Origin: Limnanthes douglasii subsp. nivea | Lineage: Eukaryota > Streptophyta > Magnoliopsida > Brassicales > Limnanthaceae | NCBI GenBank assembly: GCA_036936605.1 | Contig: JAUPFV010000002.1 | Location: 338,522,654 to 338,586,653, forward strand | Direction: 5' to 3' | Length of the DNA stretch: 64,000 nucleotides | Shown here: one piece after another, positions 1 to 10,645 of the stretch | Layout: each line of letters starts with the position of its first letter | Position numbering within the stretch: the first letter of the stretch is position 1 | Program-made: the position numbers and the translations under genes | The notes under the pieces: generated by a model | The model's input: only the letters and a program-made list of their open reading frames with translations | Database searches by the model: none | Told to the model about the DNA's origin: nothing

Positions 1-37
1 TCGCCCAACGCGAACAATATCACATTAGTTGGTGAGA

Positions 38-230
38 GAGGTATGTGTGTCTGAGTGAAACACAAAAAGAGTGAGATATGTGTGTCTGAGTGAAACACAA
101 AAAGAGTGAGGTATGTGTGTTTGAGTAAAACAATTTGAGTGAAAGGAATGTGTGTTTGAGTGAAACAAGAGTGTTTTGAGTGAAAATCAATGAAGAAAGT
201 GTGAAACAAGAGTGAAGAAAGTGTGAAAAA
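38..230. repeat. 35-bp minisatellite, decaying to the right
   Basis: Three near-identical 35-bp units start at 38, 73 and 108. Each contains TATGTGTGTNTGAGTGAAAC followed by a short A-rich stretch. Irregular GAGTGAAA-containing pieces continue to about 230. The array lies just upstream of the first recognisable gag codons of a copia element, so it may be part of that element's leader. No gene is seen in it. Confidence 0.75.
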
Positions 231-261
231 TAGCATATGATTCGAATAATTTCAGTGCCCC

Positions 262-1060
262 ATATGTGCTCAAATTTGATGGATATTACGATCACTGGAG
301 TTTACTCATGGAGAATCTCTTACGTTCAAAAGAGTACTTGTATGTGATTCAACCAGGTCACTAGGAACGTGGAGAAGGTGAAGTGTTCACGGAAGTGGAG
401 CAAAAGATGTTGGATGAATTAGGCTTAAATATTTGAAAGAAAAGAATTATTTGTTTATGTCCATCGACAAGACTATTTTGAAGACCATTACTCAAAAGCA
501 AACATCCAAACAACTTTGGGAGCAATGAAGACTAAGTATCATGGAAATGAAAGAGTGAAGCATGCTCAACTCGAGAGGTTTCAAAGATTGTTTGAAACAA
601 AGGAGATGAAGAATGGTGAGACGGTGACATATTATTTTGGAAGAGTCATTGTCATAGTAAATGACATGATAAATTGTGGAGAAGACCTAGAAGATGTAAA
701 GATAGTTGAGAAAATCCTGCGCACGATGACGGACGAGTTCAATTATATTGTATGCTCAACTGAGGATTCAAAAGATATTGATCAAATGACAGTCGATGAT
801 TTTCAAAGCTCATTACTTGTTCATGAACAGAACCTATGAGAAATTTCTCTGAAGAACAAGTACTGAAAGTCGAGGGTGATCGTAACTATGGATAAGGTAG
901 TGGAAGAAGTAATTTTGGAAGAGGGGGAAGTACTTTCTCGAGAGACGTGGAAGAGGTGGAAGAGAATAAGACTATTAACATAGCTCACATTGAGTGTTTC
1001 AGGTGTCACAAGCTAGGACATTATCAATACGAGTGCTTAAATGGATAAAAAAAGAGAAAA
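262..1060 (+). pseudogene. gag: Ty1/copia gag relic (Tork/TNT-like)
   Basis: The conceptual translation matches the nucleocapsid-precursor Gag of plant copia elements. A start block carries FDGYYDHWSLLMENLLRSKE (about 262-325). The central UBN2-type helical region follows (516-838: KTKYHGNERVKHAQLERF, then a C-terminal VDDFQSSLLVHE). A CCHC-like zinc knuckle comes last, near 1000-1040 (CFRCHKLGHYQYEC). Gag would coat the element RNA in cytoplasmic particles. The frame is broken by a stop near 361, by a frameshift between about 420 and 510, and again after 838. It is a dead copy. The original start codon is not identifiable. Confidence 0.8.
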
Positions 1061-1283
1061 ATACGTCGAGTTCGATAAAGGAGAAGAATTACTTTTAATT
1101 GCTCATATGAATATAAAAGAGGCTGAAGATAAGGGGATTCGGTTTATCGATTCCGGTTGCTCAAAATATATGACAGGTAACAAAGATTGGTTTGTTGAAC
1201 TCAATCAAAACTTTAGACATGAAGTAGAACTAGGGAATAACTCACAAATAGGAGGTGATGGGAAAAGAAAATGTAAAGTTTGA
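1061..1283 (+). pseudogene. Ty1/copia aspartic protease relic
   Basis: The frame 1041-1283 contains FIDSGCSKYMTGNKDWF, the copia protease active-site block (D-S-G motif near 1147) that normally cleaves the Gag-Pol polyprotein. It follows the zinc knuckle at the expected distance. The frame stops at 1283. The next recognisable codons belong to the reverse transcriptase, so the rest of the protease, the integrase and the N-terminal part of RT are missing. This is one internal deletion of roughly 2 kb relative to a normal copia pol. Confidence 0.8.
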
Positions 1284-1309
1284 AGTCGAAGGGCTAACCC
1301 TAATACTAA

Positions 1310-2185
1310 CATATGTGTTTTTATGTGGATGATTTAATTCTAACTGGAAATGATGAACAATTAATTGAAGTGTTTAAATTTCCAATGACACGAGAATTTG
1401 AGATGACTGATCTTGGTTTGATGAGTTTTTTCTTGTTGTTGAAATTCATCAAAGACAATATGGGATTCACTTAAGACAGAAAAAGTATGCTCACAAGGTG
1501 CTGGAAAGGTTTGACATGGAAGACTGTAATTCAATAAAAAATCTCATTGTCCCAGGTTAAAAAAAGAGTTGGAAATGAAGTCGATACTACTCTATACAAG
1601 CAGTTGGTGGGTTATCTAATGTACCTCACAGTTACAAGACCTAACATGATGTATGTGGTGTGCTTATTGTCTCGGTTCATGGCCAAACCAATGGAGGAAC
1701 ATATGCATGCAGCTAAGAGAGTTCTGCAATACTTAAAAGGTACAATGGAGTTTTTCATTTTTTATAAGAGAGTATCAGAGATGAAGGTGAAAGCATACAC
1801 GGACAGTGATTATGCTGGTGATATCGATGATAAAAAAAAAGAATTTGTGTTATGTTTTTATGTTCAATGAAGTTGCAGTATGCTGGAGCTCAAGAAAACA
1901 AGAGGTAGTTACTTTGTCTACAACCGAAGCAGAGTACATTGCTGCAATATCTTGTGGTTGTCATTGTGTATGGCTCAAAGAAATTATGGAACAAATCACA
2001 TCTGAAAATCTGAGTTTCTCGAAATCTATTACAGAAACACTTCTTCAATTAAACTCTCAAAGAATCTGATGATGCATAGGTGCACGAAGCATATCGATGT
2101 AAGGTATCATTATCAACGAGATCTTACAAATCAAGAAGTTTTGAAGCTGGTTTATGGTGGAACATAAGAACAAGTTGCATATATA
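1310..2185 (+). pseudogene. Ty1/copia reverse transcriptase C-half and RNase H relic
   Basis: The catalytic motif YVDDLILTGND is intact near 1323-1355. It is followed by the TDLG block (FEMTDLG near 1405), the KQLVGYLMYL and TRPNMMY blocks at about 1600-1655, and the RNase H signature YTDSDYAGD near 1797. TLSTTEAEYIAA lies near 1913 in another frame. The ~1547-1870 segment is open, then a frameshift in a run of A (1831-1840) moves the frame. Stops and frameshifts make it inactive. It joins directly to the 3' LTR at 2302 through a purine-rich tract. Confidence 0.85.
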
Positions 2186-2301
2186 ATGACTAAGCTAGTA
2201 AAGCTGGAGACGCTTGTTAAGTGTCGAAGTTCACTTGGAGTGCAAACACTAGAAGATTAAACTCGTTACTTTTCAGGCATATCCAGTTTAAAGGAGGGAT
2301 T

Positions 2302-2545
2302 TGTTGGAATTTATTTTATTATTAATCTCTTTAATTATATCATTTAATAAATAGACGTTATATGAATTAGTAGTTTAGACGTTACATCCATTAGTATTTC
2401 GTTGTTACTATTTTGGTCAATAAAAGCTATAATTTATTAACTGGAATATGTAACGCTTCTTGTAGGCTATTTAAAGTCATTTTATGTTGCAATTTAATAC
2501 ATTGAGTCTTATTCTCTCTGCATATTACTCTTTCATATTCTAACA
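2302..2545 (+). repeat. 3' LTR of the first copia element
   Basis: The purine tract AAAGGAGGGATT (ending at 2301) is a typical polypurine tract and is followed directly by TGTTGGAAT. The segment ends ATTCTAACA at 2545, so it has the expected TG...CA ends with a short inverted terminal repeat (TGTTGGAAT / ATTCTAACA). A length of 244 bp is in the range of Tork-type copia LTRs. No matching 5' LTR is in the window, so the boundaries rest on motifs only. Confidence 0.65.
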
Positions 2546-2562
2546 ATTTCATGGATAATAAC

Positions 2563-3254
2563 CACGGGCGGATCTTGAACTAAAATTAAGAGTATACCAA
2601 AAATAATATAAAAACTATTAACAAAAACTAAATATTTGAATATCACATTGTAAAAATATACCGATATTTCACTCGACGAAAAAATAGAAGTAAGTTCTTA
2701 GGATGGATTTTTCGTTGATTAATTTATGATAATATACAAATTAGACTTTATAATTCTATGGGTAAGCATAAAAAATTTCCACAACAACTTGTAAACAAAT
2801 AAAACTAAATCATCAATTAAACTTTTTTTTCCGGAGGGAACCCGCAACCGCTACTCAAAGTGCAATGAGTGCGCACAGGGTAAACCCTCAGTCTGATGCA
2901 ATAGCTTACAAACCAACGCCAGAAGGTAAACCACACAAGGTGACAAGCTCAGCCGAGAAAGCGTATGTAGAGGGAATCGAACTCATGACCTTTGGTCACT
3001 AGCATGCCTTACTCAACCAACTCGGCTACCCCCTTCGGGGCATCTATTAAACACTTTACAAACAAAACAAAAGCTACTAGAAATATGAAACAAAACCCTA
3101 AAATTTGCAACCAAATTAATGAGGGTTGAACCCATGACATTTAGAAAAGAAATGAAATATAAAAGAGGAAAGGAATTTTACCACTATATTAAGCATTTCT
3201 TTCTGATCTATGGTATGCCATAACATATTTGGTTACCCTCTAAATCCGCCCCTG
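2563..3254. mobile_element. hAT-like non-autonomous DNA transposon (MITE), interrupted by a SINE
   Basis: The ends form terminal inverted repeats. The left end is CACGGGCGGATCTTGA. The reverse complement of the right end is CAGGGGCGGATTTAGA. CAGGGGCGGATCTAG-like termini are common in plant hAT elements. The flanking 8-mers ATAATAAC (2555-2562) and GTAGTAAT (3255-3262) agree at five of eight positions, and all three differences are transitions. This is consistent with an old 8-bp hAT target duplication. After removal of the SINE the element is about 460 bp with no coding capacity. Confidence 0.55.
2823..3040 (-). mobile_element. tRNA-derived SINE with poly(A) tail and 12-bp target duplication
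   Basis: Read on the minus strand, the head has an RNA polymerase III A box (TAGCCGAGTTGG) and a B box (GAGTTCGATTCC) at tRNA-like spacing. An unrelated body follows and then an 8-A tail (2823-2830 on the plus strand). The flanks CATCAATTAAAC (2811-2822) and CATCTATTAAAC (3041-3052) differ at one base and form a target-site duplication. The 218-bp length, internal promoter, A tail and duplication together identify a SINE that used LINE machinery in trans. I cannot assign its family name. Confidence 0.85.
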
Positions 3255-3750
3255 GTAGTAATAGGCGATTATAAAATATACGACAATAAATAATATTTGG
3301 AACAATAGCTAATCTTTGATAAAACATCCAAAAAAAGGAAAACGAACCAAAATAAACTGGTAGGATAAATTATAGGCGTTTGCGCATGAAAAAAGTAAAG
3401 GATAGTGTTGTTTTGATAAAAATAAGTTTTGGATTTTAATGACTTATGTTGAAATATATTGATGGACCGATATAATTTGGATTGATATATTAAATACGTA
3501 TTTAGTCATTATTTTAAGGTAGTTTGATAATTGATATAATCGAGTTAATTATATTACATAATTAATTGTATTGGATTTATAGCTAAAAAAGACATTATGT
3601 GTCCAAATATGGAAACCGGATTGAATTTGGGCAATGTGAAGAACATGGTCCAAACGTCAATACGTAAGCCTGAAATAATAACTCATGGTGTACTCGGTTT
3701 GGATCCCATTCACAACATGACACAGGTTATTGGGCTTTACAACTTTGGAT
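3255..3750. other. AT-rich intergenic DNA
   Basis: No recognisable gene, repeat or terminus was found. A 70-codon open frame at 3597-3809 runs into the copia LTR at 3751 and shows no known motif, so it is not counted as a gene. Confidence 0.6.
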
Positions 3751-4633
3751 TGTTAACAAAAGAACAAAGCAAAGAGAGAGGAAAACGATTAGAGTTTTGT
3801 ATTATTTAGATAGTGTAAGAATTACCTAAAGCATATGCTCATGTTTATAGATAAAATAAAGAGCTAATGAGTTTGGGCCTTATGTCTTTAACATTGAGAG
3901 TTTGTCACAAAGATAACAAAACCACACTATTGCCTGAGCCTTCGTAAAAATATCAGCAACTTGCAAAGCTGATGGAACATATGGAAGCGAGATGGTGCTG
4001 ATTTGAAGATGATGCCGAGTAAAGTGACAACCTATTTCAATGTGCTTCGTCCTCTCATGAAAAATATAACTTCATGCTATTTTCATGACGCATTTGTTAT
4101 CACACTGTAAAGAAGTAGGTTAAGTAACATTAAACCCCATATCCACAAGAATCTATCGTAACCAAAATCCACAATGATGAATCAACACCTGAAGTAGAGG
4201 ACGAGGACATACTTGACTGGTATGCAGATGTAGACATAACAAAGTACTTCTAGTTCAGTTTGGTACTAGTAGACTATAGAAAATCATATTTTCATATCAT
4301 ATTTGTGATAAAATCCACAATCTCTAATTGAACAAAATTAAACAATCAAGAGATACCAAATCCAAATCGGAAATAAAATTAAAATACAAAATCAATTACT
4401 AATATGAAATCCAAAAGGCGAATCCAAATCGAATACATAGAAGAACAAGGGGTCACTACGCTTCCACGATCAGATTAATCCAAGCTCTGATATCATGTTA
4501 ACAAAAGAACAAAACAAAGAGAGACGAAACGACTAAGGTTTTGTATCACTTAGAAAGTGTACGAATTATATAAAGCATATGCTCATATTTATAGATAAAA
4601 TAAAGAGTTAACGAGTTTGGGCCTTATTTAACA
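3751..4633 (-). mobile_element. Internally deleted copia element of miniature (TRIM-like) size
   Basis: Two direct repeats at 3751-3893 and 4495-4633 (143 and 139 bp) begin and end with TGTTAA/TTAACA and act as LTRs in minus orientation. Next to the right LTR the minus strand reads TGATATCAGAGCTTGG (4479-4494), a near match to the initiator-Met tRNA primer site TGGTATCAGAGC. Near the left LTR, minus-strand codons at about 3935-4125 give the C-terminal copia RNase H block (FHERTKHIEIGCHF, then VADIFTKA). So the element keeps LTR, primer site, the end of RNase H and LTR, and has lost the rest. The flanking 5-mers do not match. Confidence 0.8.
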
Positions 4634-4952
4634 TAAACTTCATATTGTTTACTAATTAAACTTAGGGTTTTTGGTATTTATTCAACCAAAAACAAAAGTG
4701 TAAAATATATAAACATAAAAGAAAGTATCGAAAATCATTATCTTGTTGATTGGAAGATCTCATCACCCTTCTCTCGGGCACTTTCGTAGCAGTTCTAAAA
4801 GATCAAAAAGACAGGAAGTAGATTATAAAATATTGAATAATGGAGAAAAATAAGCAAAACAGTAGTGTTCTATTTTTTCGTTTATTCAACATGTGAATCT
4901 ACAAGAGGGTTTTACGTATGTATTTCCGCGGTTTGATGAGTGATTCATCAAT
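4634..4952. other. Probable 5' LTR region of the second copia family
   Basis: No gene is seen. The stretch ends ...GATTCATCA directly before a Met-tRNA-type primer site, so most of it may be a 5' LTR in plus orientation. I found no second copy in the window to fix its borders. Confidence 0.3.
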
Positions 4953-4964
4953 TGGTATCATAGC
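4953..4964 (+). other. Primer-binding site, Met-tRNA type
   Basis: TGGTATCATAGC differs at one base from the classical plant copia primer site TGGTATCAGAGC, and it is preceded by a CA-ending sequence as expected for an LTR border. It would prime minus-strand DNA synthesis for the copia relic that follows. Confidence 0.55.
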
Positions 4965-6215
4965 TAATAAAAGTCATATTTTAATTCATTAAACAACCGA
5001 TAACATATCTAGTGAATCATGTATGCTTTCTTATTATGAAGAATCCATGCCAATTGCTGTTAAATGTTTAATGGAGCTGGTTAGGACATGAAGTTAGGAA
5101 CTGTATGAAAAACATGATACGATGATTTTTTTCTTGTTAAAAAACATGATTATATGTTTAATCAATTTTTTGAATAAACTATTGTATGTGATAGTTTCGA
5201 CTTTTTTTTAATAAATTTAAGATTTGTTTGATATATGGATTTTTTCTCCCAAAATTAACATCAAATAAGAAATCATTTCAAAACTATTGGAGCAATGGCT
5301 CATTGACGGCTTAACTCATGATGTTAACACTTATCGAAGGTTGTCGAACGATATTCATCGTGGCTAGCAATTTGTTGACGCTGCAGATGGATTTTACGGC
5401 TTATGAGGTAAATCACAATCTGTTGCTGGGTCGACCGATTGCCTAGTGACACTAGTAGAAGGCTGGAATTTTTATCTAATTTTAAAATTTTATCTTGATT
5501 TATTTCATAAAGTTATGTGTTTGGGCATGTTATTTGTAATATCTATAATTATGAAATAAATTTTTATATTCTTGAATGTTAAATGGATATGCATGACTAA
5601 AGTTTTGAAAATCGGTAGGTGAACTTTTAAATTAATTTAATTGGCAATGTCAAATGTTAAATTTATATTCTTAGAGATCTTGGGCTTTGAAAACTTTCAA
5701 GATTAATATAAATTCAATTATTATTTGCCCACCAGAAAGGTAACATTTATGTTTAAATTAATCATGGACTCGTTAGACTTACTGAAAATGGTCATTATGG
5801 TGGATTTGATTCTAAGTATGTAAAATTGGTCATCCCAAAGGTTTCATCGATACTTATGAATAGTATATTCATCGTTGCAATTGTTTTAATTTTAAATAGG
5901 TTATATCGGCCCTCTTGAAGATTTCACCGGTACTTAAGAAAATTAAATTAGGATTGTTTTAATTTAAGTAACTTAAATCAACCCTCTAGAGGATTTTACT
6001 GGTACTTAAAAAATTAAAATAATAAGTATGGTATTTTTCTCAAAATCATAAAATGCATGTTTGTATAATATTCCCTCTAGTATCTATTATGACAGTATTT
6101 TATGTTTTACATGTATATACCATGTTCATGCATGTTTTAAGTTACATGTCATGAATTTAAATGTGCATTGAGTGTCATTTGTTCTTTTTCTAGTCCATTT
6201 GGGTTACAATATTTT
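4965..6215 (+). other. Untranslated leader of the second copia element with tandem repeats
   Basis: This stretch has no coding match. Between about 5825 and 6030 a unit of roughly 65-80 bp is repeated three times with strong divergence. Each copy has GGTTTCATCGATACTTA or a variant such as GATTTCACCGGTACTTA followed by AATTGTTTTAATTTTAA-like sequence. Repeated blocks like these are common in copia leaders. The position between primer site and gag supports that reading. Confidence 0.5.
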
Positions 6216-6239
6216 GGGATTCGTCCACCCAAGCTAGAT

Positions 6240-6960
6240 TTTTCTGATTTTACCATATGAAAAGAGGATATGTTGTTGTATATATCTGTACATGATTATG
6301 ACTATGCTATGACCCACCCCAAACCCTCTGCCCTAAGTCCAGAAATTATAGAGAATGAAACTAAGAACTATTACAAATTAGAGAAGTCAAATAAGTTGTG
6401 CATGTGCCTTATGTTAAATGGTATTCGAGTAGCATTTCGTGGGACTATCTCGAATGATGTTACCACAGCTACAGTCTTTTTTACGGAGATCAAGAAATCA
6501 TTTTCCAAGAAAAAAAAGGTAGATATGCAGTGCCTTACAAACAAGCTCTCTACCAAAAATTACATTATATTTATGATTGAACAAAAGATGCTATCACATT
6601 TCAGTCATTACCGGAGCGGTTTATGTATTTCCAGCCCAACTATAATTGTATGCGGGGAAATATAATATCAATGAGTTGATTTCTGACACTGCACATGAGA
6701 AGGAAACACTTAAAGTGGTAATTCCTAAGGCTTATGTGATAGCATCTTCCAAATGGATGGGGCCAAAGCGGAAGGCTAATGGAAAACGACCGGGTCAAAG
6801 CCCGGTAAAAAAGAAAATTCTTGAGAAATCAACCGTTGTTGTTTTTTATCCAAAGAACAAGGAGATTTGAAGTATGATTGCGAGAAATGTTGGGCTTATA
6901 TGTTAAGAAAATATGCTCTCACATCTTTTGTTGTTTCATAAAGTAATATTGTTTTGTGAA
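6240..6960 (+). pseudogene. gag: Copia gag relic (second family)
   Basis: The translated blocks follow the UBN2-type Gag of plant copia elements. They include a leader with a KENMLL-like core, HDYDYAMTHPKPSALSPE near 6291, YYKLEKSNKLCMCLML near 6370, and FRGTISNDVTTATVFFTEI near 6437. The C-terminal half from about 6640 contains INELISDTAHEKETLKVV and a zinc-knuckle remnant near 6855-6890 (frameshifted, YDCEKC). The frame is broken near 6550 and 6660. A second copy of the N-terminal half lies at 8790-9125. Confidence 0.75.
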
Positions 6961-7389
6961 AAAGAATACTTTTTTGGTTTATTCGGTTGTAACAACTCAT
7001 GTATGTATTTTTTTTGCAAGATATGTCAAGGAGCAAGATATATAGTGAAGATAAAATATCCATTATTGCGGCAGACGAGAGCTCATGCCATCTTGTGGTT
7101 TTTTTGGAATATATAATTATAACTTTCCACTATAAAAGTTTTATTTTTGGATAATGTAATATTTGTTCCTAATTTTCGGAGGAACTTGATTTCTTTTCAT
7201 TTTTTGACTTGTATAGATATTATTATCTTATGGGAAACAACAGTTTTACACTCTTTTTAAATAATATGATTGTTGGAAATGGAGGTTTGATAAAAGAAGA
7301 TAACTTGTATTTGTTAAATACTGTTAATAATTGTATAACGTATACCAAACAAAATTATTAAGTATGAAATTCTTGTACACTATGACACA
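6961..7389. other. AT-rich stretch between copia gag and integrase relics
   Basis: This should correspond to the protease and pre-integrase region of the same element, but I recognise no intact motif. It is probably badly decayed or partly replaced. Confidence 0.4.
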
Positions 7390-8340
7390 AACGGCTTGGC
7401 TACAAATCCATAGTTAGGATGTACGAGTCCCCTAGATTATTGTTGTTTCTGTATATATATCTAGTGTATCAAAGGAAAGCAAACCAAAACCAAAAGGGTA
7501 AAGGAGTATATGCTAACTGAAGTCTTAGAATTGATACATACCGACATATGTGGATCGTTTCCATACAAATTATAGTACGATAAATGGTAATTTGTAGCAT
7601 TTTTTATGACTTATCTTGTTTCGGATACCTTTATCTCCTTCGTGAAAATTATGAGGTCATTGACAAGTTCAAATATTTTAGGACCAAAGTTTAAAATCAA
7701 CTCAGTAACACCATTAAAAATGTTAGATCTGACCGTGGTGTTGAGTACTATGGTAGATATGACAGATGGGGTCACCAATGTCAAGGATCCTTTGAACAAT
7801 ACCTAGGGAGGTATGGCATAGTCCCTCAATACAAAATCTCGAGCTGAACTCATATGAATGGTGTATCTAATGCATGGACGAACACTAAAATATATGGTAA
7901 GGAATATGATAAGTCACTCCATCTATCTGTCTGTGGGGAATTCATCAAATGTGTGGCTTATTTACTCAACAGAGTACCTACTAAGGCTACTGTTAGGACC
8001 CAATATGAGCTTTTGAATGGGTGCAAAACAAATTTAAAAGATCCACACGCTTGAGGTTGTCCAACTAAGGCAAGATCTTACAAACCCTAGAAAAATAAAT
8101 TGGACCCAAAACAATCACCTACTCCATCATATGTTATTCTGAATACTCTGGGGTTTAAGTTTTATGATTCTCCCTCGTATAATATGTGAAACATGAACGA
8201 CAAAGTTTTTCGAGGATGTTGAGTTTAGGGTAATAATAAGAGGGAAACTATTTATTATGAGGAAGAATCTATAGAGATTCATGAAGGTTTTAATAAAGAT
8301 ACTCAAATATGAGAATATTGGGTTTTAATGCCATCGATTC
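7390..8340 (+). pseudogene. Copia integrase core relic
   Basis: The blocks of a copia integrase are present in order across shifting frames. LELIHTDICGSF (first catalytic Asp) lies near 7527. VRSDRGVEYYGRYD (second Asp) lies near 7717. GIVPQY lies near 7818, followed by the NGVS block (third catalytic region) and YLLNRVPTKATVRTQYELL near 7960. GFKFYDSPS lies near 8150. Integrase inserts the cDNA into the host chromosome. At least four frameshifts or stops make it dead. No RT or RNase H of this family follows before the TA repeat, so the 3' half was deleted or displaced. Confidence 0.8.
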
Positions 8341-8689
8341 GGTCTCGTTTGAATAAAATAATATTCAGAATTACATTAATTTTCTAATTGAAGTTTCTAC
8401 CCAGGATACATATAAAGTCCAATTAGAGAACCCTTTCTAAATATCAACATGTATCATTTTGTTTGTTGTAAATATTATAGAACCCTTTTGACTAATTTCC
8501 AATAGTCCATCTTCAGATTACTTATATGTCTTCCCAATAACCCGACAACAAAGGTAACATCCGACCTTGTATAAAATTGAGCATGCATCACTCTCTCGGC
8601 TATTGAAATACATGGAACTTTATTTATCTTGCTTTGGAATAAATATTTTCAAAAGATTAGAACTTATTATTACGTAAAGTTACAACATA

Positions 8690-8696
<7 letters not shown>
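8341..8696. other. AT-rich DNA, no gene recognised
   Basis: No motif or open frame of note was found between the integrase relic and the TA microsatellite. Confidence 0.5.

Positions 8697-8772
<76 letters not shown>
8697..8772. repeat. (TA)38 microsatellite
   Basis: An uninterrupted TA dinucleotide run of 76 bp. It marks the left edge of a second copy of copia gag sequence (8790 onward) and could be a recombination breakpoint. Confidence 0.98.
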
Positions 8773-8774
<2 letters not shown>

Positions 8775-8789
8775 CATTTCGTTTCACCC

Positions 8790-9125
8790 ATGCTAGATTC
8801 TGCTCATTTCACCCTATGGAAAGAGAATAATATGTTGCTGGATTTATTTGTGCACGATTATGACTATGCTATGACCCACCCCAAACCCTCTGCCCTTAGT
8901 CCAGAAAATACACCGAATGAAACTAAGAAATATTAAAAATGGGAGAAGTCAAATAAGTTATGCATATGTCATATGTTACATGGTATTCGAGTAGCATTTC
9001 GTGGGGTTGTCCCGAATGATGTTACCACAGCTACAGTGTTTCTTACGGAGATCGAGAAAGCTTTTTCCAAGAAAAAAAGTAGAAATGAAGCGTCTTACAA
9101 ACAAGTTCTCTACCAAAAAGTACAT
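8790..9125 (+). pseudogene. gag: Second copy of the copia gag N-terminal half
   Basis: This stretch is a close relative of 6240-6555, with the same blocks: HDYDYAMTHPKPSALSPE, the SNKL segment, FRGVVPNDVTTATVFLTEI, and SKK. It has its own stop (TAA in place of a Lys/Tyr codon near 8933) and a one-base shift in the run of A near 9073. It ends near the tract CTACCAAAAAGTACATT. The downstream sequence is low complexity rather than the Gag C-terminal half seen in the first copy. Confidence 0.75.
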
Positions 9126-9129
9126 TCTT

Positions 9130-9640
9130 GAAATATCAATTTGGATTTGGTATTTGGATATAATATTGAATTTAGTTTTAGATTTGAATTTTGTATAGAT
9201 TTTGTTTGGATACGCTTGATGGTTATCAGATTTAGTTTTGGATTTGGATTTGAGTTTGGTATAGATTTTGTTTGGATTCGGATTTGGTACAGATTTTGTT
9301 TGATGTTTGGATTATGTCTAACATTTGCTTAGATATGGGGTCTTTTTTTTTTATTCGTTTGGAATCGTTTGGTGTTTAGATTTCGTTTGGCGTTTGTTGT
9401 TTGTCTTTTTTCGTTTGTCGTTTTTTGTTTGTCGTTTGGGTTTGATATTTGGGGATTAACAATTGAAGTTTGACTGTGAGTTTTGATGTTTGGATTTTGG
9501 CTTTTGGCTTTTATTATGGTTTTGGCGTTTGGTGTTTGTATTTGGATTTGATTTTGGTTTTAGATTCAATTTGTAGTATTTAGTATTTCAATTTGGTTTT
9601 CTGTAGTTTGGATTAATATTAGTATATGAGTTTTTTATTT
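9130..9640. repeat. T/G-rich low-complexity DNA with TTTGGATTTGG-like units
   Basis: The plus strand repeats short units such as TTTGGATTTGG, TTTGTTTGGATT and GTTTGTCGTTT in irregular order. Small open frames across it are compositional artefacts. It probably arose by slippage from a 5-6 bp seed. Confidence 0.75.
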
Positions 9641-9688
9641 GTAACAAACTCACAATGCAATAATAAGCATTGCGAGTTTGAGAGAGGG

Positions 9689-9837
9689 TGTTAAAAATAT
9701 TTGGCCAAAACTCATTAGCTCATATGTTATATCTATAAACAATAGATATACTCTTTGTAATTGATATGTTTCCTAAATAATACAAAACTCTGGGTGTTTT
9801 TATCTTTCTTTGTTTCTCTTATTCTACAATTATAACA
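9689..9837 (+). repeat. Copia LTR, same family as the 3751-4633 element, with polypurine tract
   Basis: The segment starts TGTTAAAAATA and ends TATAACA. It shares AACTCATTAGCT, TCTATAAAC, TACAAAACTC and CTTTGTTTCTCTT blocks with the ~140-bp LTRs at 3751 and 4495, read in the opposite orientation. The purine tract GAGAGAGGG at 9680-9688 directly upstream marks it as a 3' LTR. No primer site follows. Confidence 0.7.
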
Positions 9838-10230
9838 ATATTTCATTCTTCGTGACCAGTATCATCTCGTCAACATATTGTACTAAAAATATAATGTTAT
9901 TCATACCAAATATTTGATACACACAGCCCGCGACTAAGTTTATCTTAAACCAAAAGAGACTTACTTTAACAAACTTATATACCATTATCGAAAAACTCGT
10001 TTGAGCCTAAATACCAAAACATTTGTTAGGTTGCAATGAACTTTATTATTGGAAATCTTATTCATTGGCGTATTATAGCTACTATGTTCTTTTAAGAGAA
10101 CTATGATCAATTTTGTTGCGAAAAAAGTTTAATAGTTATGAAGTATTACATATTATTTTCAAGTGTTGTTCTATGTGTTGTATAGGTTATAGGATTATTT
10201 TCCTACCCGAATCTCCAAAATGGTTGGTTA
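9838..10230. other. AT-rich intergenic DNA
   Basis: No gene, terminus or clear repeat was seen. Confidence 0.5.
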
Positions 10231-10645
10231 GTCTAATGTTTATTTCTTAAGCATCAATCAGAGCTTTATGCGTGATAAACACGATTTTATATTTTAGTTG
10301 GATGTACAAAAGTATTTGAGATCTCCTTACAGCAAGAGAAAATGATGCTAATATTTCAAAATAGGTTTTTTTAGATTAAAGTGAATTTCATTACTATTTT
10401 ATACGATTTTTGACAATTATATCGATGATATATGAGTTAAGTCTAATGCTTATTTCTTAAACGTCAATTAGAGCTTTATGCGTGATAAACGCGATTTTAT
10501 ATATTAGTTGGATGTACAAAAGTATTTGTGATCACCTTACAACGATTAAGAGAAATTGATGCTAATATTTCAAGAGAGGTTTCTTAATGAATTTCATTTT
10601 TGTTTTATACGATTTTTGACAATTATATGAATGATATATTTGGAT
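10231..10645. repeat. 210-bp tandem duplication
   Basis: GTCTAATGTTTATTTCTTAA at 10231 recurs as GTCTAATGCTTATTTCTTAA at 10441. The two units align throughout (AGAGCTTTATGCGTGATAAA, TTAGTTGGATGTACAAAAGT, GATGCTAATATTTCAA, ACGATTTTTGACAATTATAT) with scattered substitutions and a few small indels. The second copy ends at about 10645. It has no coding match. Confidence 0.9.

Noticed and set aside
2970..3040. tRNA gene on the minus strand
   Set aside because: A and B boxes are present but there is no anticodon-arm or acceptor-stem pairing typical of a tRNA gene. The segment is the head of a SINE with tail and target duplication.
3597..3809. Possible 70-aa protein
   Set aside because: It crosses into a copia LTR at 3751 and has no motif or promoter signal.
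9141..9332. Aromatic-rich 63-codon frame
   Set aside because: It is produced by the TTTGGATTTGG-type low-complexity DNA.
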